Shown: piece by piece, positions 7,535 through 17,163 of the stretch | Layout of the letters: each line of letters opens with the position of its first letter | How positions within the stretch are numbered: the stretch's first letter is position 1 | Source: Pseudomonadota bacterium | Lineage (GTDB): Bacteria; Pseudomonadota; Alphaproteobacteria; Caulobacterales; Caulobacteraceae | Assembly (NCBI GenBank): GCA_023412655.1 | Contig: JAEYNH010000009.1 | Location: 1 to 64,000 of the forward strand | Reading direction: 5' to 3' | DNA length: 64,000 nucleotides | Notes under the pieces: model-generated | The model's input: the letters and a program-made list of their open reading frames with translations, nothing else | Told to the model about the DNA's origin: nothing | The model's database searches: none | Made by a program: the position numbers and the translations under genes

Positions 7535-10500
7535 ATGAACTCATCGGGTATGAGGAAGACGAGGCGCGCCAAGGCGCTTCTGATGGCCGCCACCTGCCTT
7601 GCGGGCGGTTTCGCAGCCCCGGCCTTCGCCCAGGCGCCGCCCGGCGCGGGCGAGGTCGAGGAGATCGTGGTCACGGGTTTCCGTCAGAGCCTGGCGGAGT
7701 CCACCGAGGCCAAGCGGGAGGCCGTGGGCTTCTCCGATTCGATCTTCGCGGAAGACATCGGCAAGTTCCCCGACACCAACATCGCCGAGTCCTTCAACCG
7801 GATTCCCGGCATCACCATCAGCCGTGAAGTGACCGGCGAGGGCCTGAACGTCGCCATCCGCGGCCTGGGGACCAACTTCACCCGCGTGCTGCTGAACGGC
7901 GCTCCGGTGGCGGTGGCCTCCACCGGCCGGGCGGACGCCCAGAGCACCAACCGCGAAGTCGACCTCGACCTGTTCCCCACCGAGCTGTTCACCCAGCTGA
8001 CCGTGAGCAAGTCGCCGACCGCGGCCATGGTCGAAGGCGGCGCCGCCGGCACCGTGGACATGCGCAGCGCGCGCCCGTTCGACGCCCCCGGGCGGCGGAT
8101 CAGCTATTCGATGCAGGGCGTGAAGAGCAGCAACAGGGACAAGTGGGGCTATCGCGGCTCGTTCATCGCCAGCGAGACCTGGGGCGACTTCGGGGCCCTG
8201 ATCGGCGTGGCCGGGGTGCGCAACTATGTGAGCACGCCCGGCTTCGAGACGATCGGCTGGACGAACGCCAACCTGTCGGCCGCCCAATGCGGCGCGACCA
8301 GCGGCTGCAACACCACCGGCGGCGGCAACTGGACCATCCCCGGGACGGTGCCGGCCAACGCCGGCAACGGCCTGACCACGGGAACGGTCATCGACCGGGC
8401 GTTCCTGCTGGCCCGAAACCCAGGCCTGACCATCCAGCAGATCGACAACGCCATCATCCCGCGCTTGGGGCGTCCGGCGGAGAACTTCGGCCGTCGGGAC
8501 CGGCTGAACAGCATCCTCGCCCTGGAATGGCGTCCCAGCGACGACCTGCATGTCTACTTCGACGGCATGTATGGGATTAAGGACAACAACCTCTCGCGGA
8601 TCGACCTCGACTGGGTTGGCCGCAACGGGGCCGCCATCCCGCTGAACATGCAGGTGGATCGGGACGACTGCAGCCAGGGCTGCGTCGTCACCAAGGGCAC
8701 CTTCGCCAACGCCCAGATGTTCATGAGCTACCGCCCGTTCCTCGAGGACACCGAGTTCTGGGGCGTGAACCCGGGCTTCGACTGGCAGCTCACCGAGAAC
8801 CTGCGCCTGGACCTGCAGGCGAACTACACCGAGAGCAATTTCCACCGGGAATCCCCCAGCGTGCTGCTCATCACACCGGCCAGCTCCGGCGTGACGGTGG
8901 AATATGCGAACGACGGCGGCGTGCCGTCGATCACGACCAACATCGACGTCAACGACCCCCGCAACTTCGGCTGGCCGGGCGGCCGGGTGAACCTGCAGGA
9001 CGAGAAGCGCTGGACCAAGACCAAGGGCGTCCGCGGGGCCTTCACCTGGGGCGACGAGGCCCTGAACCTGAAGGTCGGCGGCGCCTATGACGACATCTCG
9101 CGGCGGATCGAGGCCTACGACAACAGCCAGGCCTGGCAGAACGCCGTCTGCGGCAACAATCCCAGCGTCTACCTGGAAAGCCCCAACACCCAGCCGCCGT
9201 GCGACGGCCTGAACGCTCCGGGCGCGGCGCCCCCCGGCTACCCGAGCTATCCCGGCTATGGCGCCGGCTTCACCGCGGGGCAGGCGGGCCCGGTCACCTA
9301 CGGCGGCTCGCTGATCCCGAACAGCACGGTGCAGAGCTACCTGCGTCCCGGTTCGTTTGGCTTCGTGACCCTGGACTGGAAGCGCTTCCGCGCGGACTCG
9401 GGCTACGATGAGTTCCATGACAACGCGCCGATGACCGGCGCGTCGAACACGGGCGCTTCGGGCGGCTATATCGGGGAAGAGACCCTGTCGGGCTTCGCCG
9501 AGGTCAATGGCGTCAGCGAACTGGGCGGCAACCGGCTGCGCTTCAACGCCGGCGTCCGCTGGGTGCAGACCGACCAGAAGGTGGGCGGCCGGGTGTCGCT
9601 GCCCGACCCGCGCAATTCGCCGGCCGGCGGCGGCTCGCTGCCCGACGGGGCGCGCTACCCGAACATCGTCAACTTCGTCTACGTGAAGAACAAATACGAC
9701 AACTGGCTGCCGTCGGCCTCGGTGGCCTACAACGTGGCCGAGAACGCCATCGTCCGGGCGGCCCTGTCGCGGACCATGACGCGGCCGGACCCAAACGCCC
9801 AGCTGCCGGGTCTGAACTTCTCGACGCCTTCGGCGGACGTGGGCTCGGTAGGCAACTCGGCGCTCGAGCCCTACATCTCCGACAACATCGACCTGGGCTT
9901 CGAGTACTACACGGGCGCCGAGGGCTACTTCGGCTTCGCGGCCTTCCGGAAGTCGATCACCGGCTTCACGGTGAACGGCTCCACGACCGTGCCGTTCAGC
10001 GACCTGGCCCAGTACGGCGTGACCTTCGACAGCCTGACCCCGACCCAGCAACAGGCGATCAACGCCCGCGGCGGGCCGAACAGCGCCACCGTCGTGCTGA
10101 ACCAGCAGGTGAACGCGCCGGGCCGCCTGACCGTCCACGGTCTGGAACTCAACTGGGTGCAGCCCCTGGACTTCGTGCTCGAGGAGATGGGCCTGCCGGG
10201 CTTCGGCTTCACGGCCAACGCCACGATCATCGACCAGAAGGGCCGCGGCGCCGCTCCGGCCACCGCGCTGGGCGTGGCGGAGTACACCTACAACATCACC
10301 GGCTTCTACGAGCGGGGCGGCGTCACCGCGCGACTGTCCACCACCTTCACCAAGGGATCGCAGTCCAGCGGCCTCAACCAGAACGGCATCCCGCTGGCGG
10401 CCATCTTCAGCGACGACTACCAGCAGTACGACTTCTCCTCGAGCTTCGACCTCGACGAGATCCTGAACCGGAACGGCCTGCCGCAACTGACCTTCGACGT

Positions 10501-10612
10501 CATCAACCTGACGAAGGCCAAGCAGCGCAGCTACTTCCAGTTCGACAACGCCACCTTCACCTCCTACCGGCCCGGCCGCACCATCCTGGTGGGCATCCGC
10601 GGTCGCTTCTGA
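7535..10612 (+). CDS. TonB-dependent receptor, xylan/xylo-oligosaccharide type
   Basis: A 1025-residue outer-membrane receptor of the Xanthomonas/Caulobacter carbohydrate class. The signal peptide ends near PAFAQ, followed by the TonB box region EEIVVTGFRQSL, the plug domain (EDIGKFPDTNIAESFNRIPG, RGLGTNFTRVLLNG) and a 22-strand barrel ending in GRTILVGIRGRF with the terminal aromatic Phe. The N-terminal motif EDIGKFPD is typical of receptors next to glycoside hydrolase genes. The start ATG has AAGGA upstream. It is followed by a strong terminator and then by GH10-GH43-GH3, so it is a separate transcription unit facing the same way. The likely ligand is xylo- or aldouronic oligosaccharide; that is inferred from the neighbours and the shared operators. 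Confidence 0.9.
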   Translation: MNSSGMRKTRRAKALLMAATCLAGGFAAPAFAQAPPGAGEVEEIVVTGFRQSLAESTEAKREAVGFSDSIFAEDIGKFPDTNIAESFNRIPGITISREVTGEGLNVAIRGLGTNFTRVLLNGAPVAVASTGRADAQSTNREVDLDLFPTELFTQLTVSKSPTAAMVEGGAAGTVDMRSARPFDAPGRRISYSMQGVKSSNRDKWGYRGSFIASETWGDFGALIGVAGVRNYVSTPGFETIGWTNANLSAAQCGATSGCNTTGGGNWTIPGTVPANAGNGLTTGTVIDRAFLLARNPGLTIQQIDNAIIPRLGRPAENFGRRDRLNSILALEWRPSDDLHVYFDGMYGIKDNNLSRIDLDWVGRNGAAIPLNMQVDRDDCSQGCVVTKGTFANAQMFMSYRPFLEDTEFWGVNPGFDWQLTENLRLDLQANYTESNFHRESPSVLLITPASSGVTVEYANDGGVPSITTNIDVNDPRNFGWPGGRVNLQDEKRWTKTKGVRGAFTWGDEALNLKVGGAYDDISRRIEAYDNSQAWQNAVCGNNPSVYLESPNTQPPCDGLNAPGAAPPGYPSYPGYGAGFTAGQAGPVTYGGSLIPNSTVQSYLRPGSFGFVTLDWKRFRADSGYDEFHDNAPMTGASNTGASGGYIGEETLSGFAEVNGVSELGGNRLRFNAGVRWVQTDQKVGGRVSLPDPRNSPAGGGSLPDGARYPNIVNFVYVKNKYDNWLPSASVAYNVAENAIVRAALSRTMTRPDPNAQLPGLNFSTPSADVGSVGNSALEPYISDNIDLGFEYYTGAEGYFGFAAFRKSITGFTVNGSTTVPFSDLAQYGVTFDSLTPTQQQAINARGGPNSATVVLNQQVNAPGRLTVHGLELNWVQPLDFVLEEMGLPGFGFTANATIIDQKGRGAAPATALGVAEYTYNITGFYERGGVTARLSTTFTKGSQSSGLNQNGIPLAAIFSDDYQQYDFSSSFDLDEILNRNGLPQLTFDVINLTKAKQRSYFQFDNATFTSYRPGRTILVGIRGRF

Positions 10613-10645
10613 TCGCCATCTCCTCCCCTGAGAATGGCTCTCTCT

Positions 10646-10676
10646 GGGCGGCGCTTCGGCGCCGCCCCCCTTTTTT
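10646..10676 (+). terminator. Rho-independent terminator after the TonB receptor
   Basis: A perfect 9-base stem, GGGCGGCGC and GCGCCGCCC, closed by a TTCG tetraloop, is followed by CCC and six Ts. It separates the receptor gene from the xylanase operon. Confidence 0.9.
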
Positions 10677-10706
10677 CTCCCGCGTACCGCTCCCAGCGAG
10701 GTCGGC

Positions 10707-11900
10707 ATGCCAGAGTTGTCCATCTTCCGATCCCCCGGCCGACCAGCCGCGATCCACCCCACCCGCCGCGCTGTCGCCGCGGGACTGGCCAGCCTGGCGG
10801 GCGCGCAGGCCGCCCCGAGTTTCGCCCGTGCGGCCGCCGATGACAGCCTCGACGCCCTGGCCGGCAGGAAGGGCATCCGCTTCGGCTCGGCCGTGGGCAT
10901 AGGCCCGCCGGACCGCAGCGCCTTCGATGATCCCGGCTATCGGGCGCTGGTCGCCCGGGAGTGCGGCCTGATCGTCGCCGAGAACGAGCACAAGTGGTAC
11001 GTGCTTCGCCCGTCGGCCGACCGCTATGACTTCAGCCGCGCCGACCGCCTGGCGGCCTTCGCCCGCGAGAACGGTCTTGGGCTTCGCGGCCACACGCTGC
11101 TGTGGAACCGCGACGAGTATTCGGCCAGGTGGCTGCCGAGCCACGACTTCGGCGCCCGGCCGCAGTCGGCCGCCGAGCGGATGGTCACCGACCATGTGCG
11201 GACCGTGGCCGGCCGCTACGCGGACCAGATCGACTCCTGGGACGTGGTCAACGAGACCATCGACCCCGCCACCGGCGAACTGCGCGCCACGGTCCTGGGC
11301 AAGATCCTCGGGCCCGAGCTGATCGACCTGTGCTTCCACACCGCCCGCGTCACGGTTCCCAAGGCGCGGCTGGTCTACAACGACTACATGAACTTCGGCC
11401 CGAAGGAGGCGACCCACCGGGCGGGAGTGCTGAAGCTGCTGGAGGGGCTGAAGGCTCGGGGCGCGCCCATCGACGCCCTCGGGATCCAGGGGCACATTGG
11501 CGGCGGCGTCGACAGCGACGACGTGGCCATCTTCTCGAAGGCCGACCAGAGCGAGTGGCGGGCCTTCATCGACGAGGTCCGCGGCATGGGCCTCGACCTG
11601 CTGATCACCGAGCTGGACGTGAACGACAAGGCCATGCCGGGCGATGCGGCGGCGCGCGATGCGGCCGTGGCCTCGCTGACACGAGACTTCCTCGATCTGA
11701 TGCTGGACTATCCGCAGACCAAGCAGGTGCTCGTCTGGGGAATGGCCGACCCGTACTCGTGGCTGCAGGGGACCTCGGCCCGAGCCGATGGCCTGCCGAA
11801 GCGGCCGCTCCCCTATGACGCCCAACTGCGTCCCAAGCCGATGCGTGAGGCGATCGCCGCCGCCTTCCGCTCGGCGCCAAATCGGGAGGCCTGGACATGA
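10707..11900 (+). CDS. GH10 endo-1,4-beta-xylanase
   Basis: A 397-residue GH10 enzyme cutting the xylan backbone. The N-terminus carries a Tat-like signal (TRRAVAAGLASLAG). The (beta/alpha)8 domain has the family motifs GHTLLWN, WDVVNE with the acid/base Glu183, and LLITELDV with the nucleophile Glu302; QGHIG and LVWGMAD are also present. There is no carbohydrate-binding module, which fits a periplasmic or outer-membrane enzyme acting on soluble xylan fragments. It is the first gene of GH10-GH43-GH3, whose reading frames overlap by ATGA twice, so they are translationally coupled. No obvious family A or B operator lies in the 94 bases upstream. Function is secure at family level. Confidence 0.93.
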   Translation: MPELSIFRSPGRPAAIHPTRRAVAAGLASLAGAQAAPSFARAAADDSLDALAGRKGIRFGSAVGIGPPDRSAFDDPGYRALVARECGLIVAENEHKWYVLRPSADRYDFSRADRLAAFARENGLGLRGHTLLWNRDEYSARWLPSHDFGARPQSAAERMVTDHVRTVAGRYADQIDSWDVVNETIDPATGELRATVLGKILGPELIDLCFHTARVTVPKARLVYNDYMNFGPKEATHRAGVLKLLEGLKARGAPIDALGIQGHIGGGVDSDDVAIFSKADQSEWRAFIDEVRGMGLDLLITELDVNDKAMPGDAAARDAAVASLTRDFLDLMLDYPQTKQVLVWGMADPYSWLQGTSARADGLPKRPLPYDAQLRPKPMREAIAAAFRSAPNREAWT

Positions 11901-13597
11901 TCTCACGCCACTTTCGCGCCGCCGCCCTGGCGGCCTTGATCGCCGGCCCCCTGGCCGGCGTCGGGCTTGCCCCGGCGGCCGCGGCCGAAGCGCGGTTCGA
12001 CTGGTTCGACTACCGGGGCGAGGCCTCGCCGCCCTTGGCGCCGGGAGACTATCGCAACCCGATCCTCACCGGCTTCCATCCGGATCCCAGCGTCACGCGG
12101 GTGGGGGAGGACTACTATCTGGTGGTCTCGACCTTCGCCTATTTCCCCGGCCTGCCGGTGTTCCGCAGCCGGGACCTGGTGAACTGGACGCAGATCGGCA
12201 ACGCCATCGACCGGCCTGGCCAGTTGGACTTCGGGACGCTGGGCCTCTCGCGGGGCGTCTTCGCGCCGGACATCACCTGGCGGGACGGGACCTTCCACAT
12301 CCTCAACACCTGCGTCGACTGCGGCGGCAACTACGTCATCACCGCCAAGGACGCGGCGGGGCCGTGGTCGGATCCCGTCTGGATCCCGGAGGTCGACGGC
12401 ATCGATCCGGCGTTCTTCTTCGACGACGACGGCTCGGCCTACCTGCTGAACAACGGCCCGCCGGAAGGCGCGCCGCTGTACGATGGCCATCGCGCGATCT
12501 GGATGCAGGCCTTCGACATGAAGGCGATGAAGCCGTTCGGGCCGCGGAAGGTGCTGGTCAACGGCGGGGTGGACCTGTCGACCAAGCCCATCTGGATCGA
12601 GGGGCCGCACATCCTGAAGAAGGACGGCTGGTACTACCTCACCTGCGCCGAGGGCGGCACGGCAGAGGGCCACTCCCAGGTGGTGCTGCGGAGCCGAGAC
12701 GTCTGGGGGCCGTACGAGCCCTATGCGGGCAACCCCATACTCACCCAAAGACACCTGCCGCGGGACCGCCCGGCGCCGATCACCTCGGCCGGCCACGCCG
12801 ATCTGGTGGACACGCCCTCGGGCGAGTGGTGGGCCACCTTCCTCGCCACGCGCCCCTATGCGGGCGACTTCTACAACATCGGTCGAGAGACCTTCCTGCT
12901 GCCGGTGACCTGGAAGGACGGCTGGCCGACGATCCTGGAGGGCGATGCGGTCATCCCGGCGACGCACCGGCGGCCGAACCTGCCCGACAGTCCGGGCAAG
13001 GGCCCGCCGGCCCGGGAGGAGTTCGACGGCCGCACGCTGGGCCCGGAGTGGATGACCCTGCGCACGCCGAAGACCGGCTGGCATCGCTTGGCGGACGGCG
13101 CCCTGGTCCTCGACGCCCGCCCGGTGGCGCTGGGCTCGCGCGGGCAGCCGTCGTACCTCGGCAGGCGTCAGCAGCACACCAACGCCACGGCGAGCACCCG
13201 CGTCGAGTTCCGCCCACAGCGTGAGGGTGACCGCGCGGGCTTGGCGGCCCTGCAGAGCGAGGACTTCTTCTACCTGCTGAGCGTCGGCCGCCACGGCGGG
13301 CGTGACGTGCTGCGGCTGGAGCGCAGGGCGGGTCCCGATGAGCCCGAGTTCGGGACGGTGGTGGCAGAGGCTCCCGCGCCCGCCGGCCGCCCCGTGGAAC
13401 TGCGCATCACCGCCCGCGGGGGCAAGTACGACTTCGACTATGCGCCGCAGCCTGGCCACTGGACCACCCTGGCCCGGGACGTGGACGGGACGATCCTCTC
13501 CACCAAGGTGGCCGGCGGCTTCGTCGGGACCACCTTCGGCCTCTACGCCTATTCACCGGAATCCGACGCCTCGGACGCCAAGCGGAGTGCTGAATGA
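11897..13597 (+). CDS. secreted GH43 beta-xylosidase/arabinofuranosidase
   Basis: A 566-residue GH43 protein with an N-terminal signal peptide (hydrophobic residues about 8-29). The five-bladed propeller shows the three catalytic carboxylates: Asp63 in HPDPS (base), Asp170 in DGIDP (pKa modulator) and Glu235 in WIEGPH (acid). A C-terminal beta-sandwich from about residue 370 (EFDGRTLGPEW onward) matches the xylosidase-associated domain of GH43 subfamilies. The start overlaps the xylanase stop by four bases (ATGA). It probably releases xylose, or arabinose from decorated xylan, in the periplasm. The second GH43 of the window lacks a signal peptide, so the two divide the work between compartments. 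Confidence 0.9.
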   Translation: MISRHFRAAALAALIAGPLAGVGLAPAAAAEARFDWFDYRGEASPPLAPGDYRNPILTGFHPDPSVTRVGEDYYLVVSTFAYFPGLPVFRSRDLVNWTQIGNAIDRPGQLDFGTLGLSRGVFAPDITWRDGTFHILNTCVDCGGNYVITAKDAAGPWSDPVWIPEVDGIDPAFFFDDDGSAYLLNNGPPEGAPLYDGHRAIWMQAFDMKAMKPFGPRKVLVNGGVDLSTKPIWIEGPHILKKDGWYYLTCAEGGTAEGHSQVVLRSRDVWGPYEPYAGNPILTQRHLPRDRPAPITSAGHADLVDTPSGEWWATFLATRPYAGDFYNIGRETFLLPVTWKDGWPTILEGDAVIPATHRRPNLPDSPGKGPPAREEFDGRTLGPEWMTLRTPKTGWHRLADGALVLDARPVALGSRGQPSYLGRRQQHTNATASTRVEFRPQREGDRAGLAALQSEDFFYLLSVGRHGGRDVLRLERRAGPDEPEFGTVVAEAPAPAGRPVELRITARGGKYDFDYAPQPGHWTTLARDVDGTILSTKVAGGFVGTTFGLYAYSPESDASDAKRSAE

Positions 13598-15981
13598 CAG
13601 CCCTTACCCGTCGCTCGCTGGGCGTCAGCCTGATCGCCCTGTCGGCCGCCCTGGCCAGCCCGGCCTTTGCCCAGCGGGCCGGCGACCGGCCCCTCTACAA
13701 GGACCCCAAGGCGCCGATCGACGCACGGGTGGAAGACCTCTTGGCCCGGATGACGCTGGAGGAGAAGTGCGCCCAGCTGGTCGGCGTCTGGCTGACGAAG
13801 GAGGCCATCCAGACGCCTGACGCCGAGTTCTCGCCACAGAAGGCAAGCCAGGCCTATCCGCACGGCCTCGGCCAGATCTCGCGTCCTTCGGATCGGCGCG
13901 GCGCCAGCGCCGGGCCCCACGCCGGGGCCGCCCCAGGTACGATCAACCGGACCCCGCGCGAGACCGCCCGCTACATCAACGCCGCCCAGCGCTGGGCCAT
14001 GGAGCAGACCCGCCTCGGCATCCCGCTGCTGATGCACGACGAGGCGCTGCACGGCTATGTGGCCCGGGAGGCGACGTCCTTCCCGCAGGCCATTGCGCTC
14101 GCCTCCACCTGGGACCCGCCGCTGGTGGAGAAGGTGTTCGCGGTGGCGGCCAAGGAGATGCGCGCCCGCGGCTCGAATATCGCGCTGGCTCCGGTGGTGG
14201 ACGTGGCGCGGGACGCCCGTTGGGGCCGGATCGAGGAGACCTTCGGCGAGGACCCGCACCTGGTGGGAGAGATCGGTCTGGCCGCCATCCGCGGGTTCCA
14301 GGGGCGCACCCTGCCGCTGGGGAGGGACAAGGTCTTCGTCACGCTCAAGCACATGACAGGCCACGGCCAGCCGGAGAGCGGCACGAACGTGGGCCCCGCC
14401 CAGATCTCGGAACGGACCCTGCGAGAGAACTTCTTCCCGCCCTTCGAGCGGGCGGTGAAGGAGGCCAATGTCCGCGCGGTGATGCCCTCCTACAACGAGA
14501 TCGACGGCGTGCCGTCACACGCCAACCGTTGGCTGCTGACCGATGTGCTGCGCGGGGAGTGGGGCTTCGAAGGGGCGACCCTCAGCGACTACTTCGCGAT
14601 CAAGGAGCTGATCTCCCGGCACAAGATGGTCGAGACCATGGACGAGGCCGCGGTGCTGGCCATGAACGCGGGTGTCGATGTCGAACTGCCAGACGCCGAG
14701 GCTTACAAGCGCCTGCCGGAACTGGTGCGCGCCGGCCGGATCCCGCAGGATCAGATCGACACAGCCACGCGGCGCGTGCTGCGGATGAAGTTCGAAGGCG
14801 GCTTCTTCGAGAACCCCTATGTGGACGAGCGCGCGGCCGAGCGGCTGACCAACACGCCCGAATCCATCGCCCTGGCCAGGGAAGCGGCCCGGCGCGCCAT
14901 GGTGCTGCTCAAGAACGACAAAGGGGTTCTGCCGCTGGACGCCGGCAGGATCCGCCGGCTGGCGGTTCTGGGAACCCACGCCCGGGACACGCCGATCGGC
15001 GGCTACAGCGATATCCCGCGCAAGGTGGTCAGCGTCCTGGAAGGCCTGCAGGCCGAGGGCGAGGGGCGCTTCGAGGTGGACTATGCCGAGGCGGTCCGGA
15101 TCACCGAGAGCCGCACCTGGGCCGCCGACGAGGTGAACCTGGTCGACCCCGCCGTGAACGCCCGCCTGATCGCCGAGGCGGTCGAGACGGCGAAGCGGGC
15201 GGATGTGGTCGTCATGGTGCTCGGCGACAACGAACAGACCAGTCGCGAAGCCTGGGCCGACAATCATCTGGGCGATCGGGCCTCGCTGGAGCTGATCGGC
15301 CAGCAGAACGATCTGGCGCGGGCGATCTTCGACCTGGGCAAGCCGACGGTGGTCGTGCTGCTCAATGGCCGGCCCCTGGCGGTGAGCCTGTTGGCTGAGC
15401 GGGCCGACGCCCTGGTCGAGGGCTGGTACCTGGGCGAGCAGACCGGACCCGCGGTGGCCGACGTGCTCTTCGGCCGGGCCAATCCAGGCGGCAAGCTGCC
15501 GGTGACGATCCCCCGCGACGTGGGCCAGCTGCCCATGTTCTACAACCGCAAGCCCACGGCGCGCCGGGGCTACCTGTTCGGCGACACCAGCCCGCTCTAT
15601 CCGTTCGGCTTCGGCCTCTCCTACACCACCTTCGACATCTCGGCGCCCCGGCCGGCGCGGCAGACCATCGGGCCGGGGGAGCGGCTGCGGGTGGAGGTGG
15701 ATGTGGCCAACACCGGCCCGCGGGCGGGGGATGAGGTGGTGCAGCTCTACCTTCGGGACGAGACCGCTTCGATCACCCGGCCGGTGCTGGAGCTGAAGCG
15801 CTTCGAGCGCGTGACCCTGTCTCCCGGCGAGCGGCGGACGGTGGTCTTCGAGCTGGGCCCAGACGACCTGTCGATCTGGAACCTGCAGATGAAGCGCGTG
15901 GTGGAGCCCGGCCGGTTCACCCTCCTCGCCGGGCCGGATTCTGTATCCCTGAAGAGCGCGACCTTCACCGTCGCCGGCTAG
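13594..15981 (+). CDS. exported GH3 beta-xylosidase/beta-glucosidase
   Basis: A 795-residue GH3 enzyme with a twin-arginine-like signal (TRRSLGVSLIALS). The order is TIM barrel, alpha/beta sandwich, then C-terminal fibronectin III-like domain (residues about 690-795, with EVVQLYLRD and the closing LSPGERRTV region). The nucleophile is Asp332 in ATLSDYFAI. KHMTGHGQPESG (sugar-binding Lys-His) and GVDVELPD are conserved. It is the last gene of the coupled GH10-GH43-GH3 operon (ATGA overlap). In this context removal of terminal xylose from xylo-oligosaccharides is most likely, but GH3 specificity cannot be set from sequence alone. Confidence 0.9.
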   Translation: MTALTRRSLGVSLIALSAALASPAFAQRAGDRPLYKDPKAPIDARVEDLLARMTLEEKCAQLVGVWLTKEAIQTPDAEFSPQKASQAYPHGLGQISRPSDRRGASAGPHAGAAPGTINRTPRETARYINAAQRWAMEQTRLGIPLLMHDEALHGYVAREATSFPQAIALASTWDPPLVEKVFAVAAKEMRARGSNIALAPVVDVARDARWGRIEETFGEDPHLVGEIGLAAIRGFQGRTLPLGRDKVFVTLKHMTGHGQPESGTNVGPAQISERTLRENFFPPFERAVKEANVRAVMPSYNEIDGVPSHANRWLLTDVLRGEWGFEGATLSDYFAIKELISRHKMVETMDEAAVLAMNAGVDVELPDAEAYKRLPELVRAGRIPQDQIDTATRRVLRMKFEGGFFENPYVDERAAERLTNTPESIALAREAARRAMVLLKNDKGVLPLDAGRIRRLAVLGTHARDTPIGGYSDIPRKVVSVLEGLQAEGEGRFEVDYAEAVRITESRTWAADEVNLVDPAVNARLIAEAVETAKRADVVVMVLGDNEQTSREAWADNHLGDRASLELIGQQNDLARAIFDLGKPTVVVLLNGRPLAVSLLAERADALVEGWYLGEQTGPAVADVLFGRANPGGKLPVTIPRDVGQLPMFYNRKPTARRGYLFGDTSPLYPFGFGLSYTTFDISAPRPARQTIGPGERLRVEVDVANTGPRAGDEVVQLYLRDETASITRPVLELKRFERVTLSPGERRTVVFELGPDDLSIWNLQMKRVVEPGRFTLLAGPDSVSLKSATFTVAG

Positions 15982-16059
15982 GGCCGGGAGCCAAGCCAAG
16001 GCAGAGCCGTTTCCGGTTTCCGCCGCGCGGCGCGCCCGCTATCGAGGCGCGCTGGCGCA

Positions 16060-17160
16060 GTGGTGACGGAGCAAGGCGGCTTGGGGCGGACGGGACAGAT
16101 ACGTAGGCGCGGGCTGATCGTCCTGGCGCTGGGGCTGGTCGGCGCGGCGGCTTTGGCCGCGGTGCTGATCGCCAATCGGCCTCCCGCTGTGCCCACGGTC
16201 GTCGTGACGCCCCAGAAGACCGAACGGGTGCTGGCGGTGGTTGGCCGGGTGCGTCCCGTTGAGCGGGTGGAGGTGCGGCCGATAAATCCCGGGCAGGTGG
16301 TCCGCCTCCTGCACGACGAAGGCGACCGCGTGGCCGCTGGCGAGCCCCTCGCCGTCATCCGGGCGGTCGTGGAGCAGGCGCAGACCGAGGCCGAGCGCGC
16401 CAGGGTTCAGGCCGCCCGGGCGCGCGCAGCCGAAGCCCGCCGGAATTTCAATCGTACCCAGACCTTGAGCGAACGGGGCTTCGCGTCTCAGGCGGCTCTC
16501 GACCAAGCGCGGGCCGAGCTGCGAACGGCCGAGGCCGAGACCCGGGCGGCGGAGGCGCTCGAACGCGCTGCTGCGGAGCGGGCGGGGGAGTTCATCGTTC
16601 GCGCCCCCGCGGCCAGCATCGTGCTGGCCCGCCCCATCGACACCGGCCAGGTCGTCTCCACCACCACCACCCTGTTCGAGCTGGGCTCCGGAGGCGCCGG
16701 GGAGGTCGAAGCCGAGGTGGATGAGGCCTATGGCGACGCCGTCCGTCCGGGCATGGCGGCCCGCTTGGCCGCGACTGGGTCGCAGACCGTCCTGCCTGCG
16801 ACCGTGTTCGAGGTCTCGCCCAAGGTGGACGCCTCCACCGGCGGCCGGACTGTCAGGCTGCGTTACGATGGGGCGATCGACCTGGTCCCGGGCCGGTCCG
16901 TCGACGTGACCATCGTGGTGCGGCCTGCCGAGCCGCTGATCCTTGCGCCCCGAAGCGCGGTGGTCGGCGCCACGGTGGCTCCCACGGTCTATGTGGTTGA
17001 TGACAACGATGTGGTGCGGGAACGCCGGGTGCGGATTGCCGACTGGCCCTCCACCGACGCCATCGTCGAGGATGGTCTTGCTGTGGGCGAGCGCCTGGTC
17101 CTGGCTCCCGGCGGTCTCAAACCCGGCGAGCGTGTCCGGCCGGCGCCGGCCCGGCGGTGA
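16060..17160 (+). CDS. periplasmic adaptor (HlyD/MacA-like) of an ABC exporter
   Basis: A 366-residue membrane-fusion protein. One N-terminal membrane anchor (GLIVLALGLVGAAALAAVLI) is followed by a lipoyl/barrel-hybrid segment (VRPVERVEVRPINPGQVVRL, GDRVAAGEPLAVI), an alpha-helical hairpin rich in Ala/Arg/Glu (residues about 108-185), a second lipoyl half (FIVRAPAASIVL) and a beta-barrel domain. The start is GTG at 16060, with a second GTG directly after it. It lies 3 bases before a permease gene and heads an adaptor-permease-ATPase operon like MacAB or the DevBCA type. The transported substrate is unknown; the position inside the xylan block may be chance. Confidence 0.82.
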   Translation: MVTEQGGLGRTGQIRRRGLIVLALGLVGAAALAAVLIANRPPAVPTVVVTPQKTERVLAVVGRVRPVERVEVRPINPGQVVRLLHDEGDRVAAGEPLAVIRAVVEQAQTEAERARVQAARARAAEARRNFNRTQTLSERGFASQAALDQARAELRTAEAETRAAEALERAAAERAGEFIVRAPAASIVLARPIDTGQVVSTTTTLFELGSGGAGEVEAEVDEAYGDAVRPGMAARLAATGSQTVLPATVFEVSPKVDASTGGRTVRLRYDGAIDLVPGRSVDVTIVVRPAEPLILAPRSAVVGATVAPTVYVVDDNDVVRERRVRIADWPSTDAIVEDGLAVGERLVLAPGGLKPGERVRPAPARR

Positions 17161-17163
17161 GGC

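Noticed and set aside
7541..10900. Very long open frame on the minus strand opposite the TonB receptor
   Set aside because: It is a shadow of the high-GC coding strand: it has no family motif and its composition is biased to Arg/Gly/Ala/Val/His, while the plus-strand frame is a full receptor.
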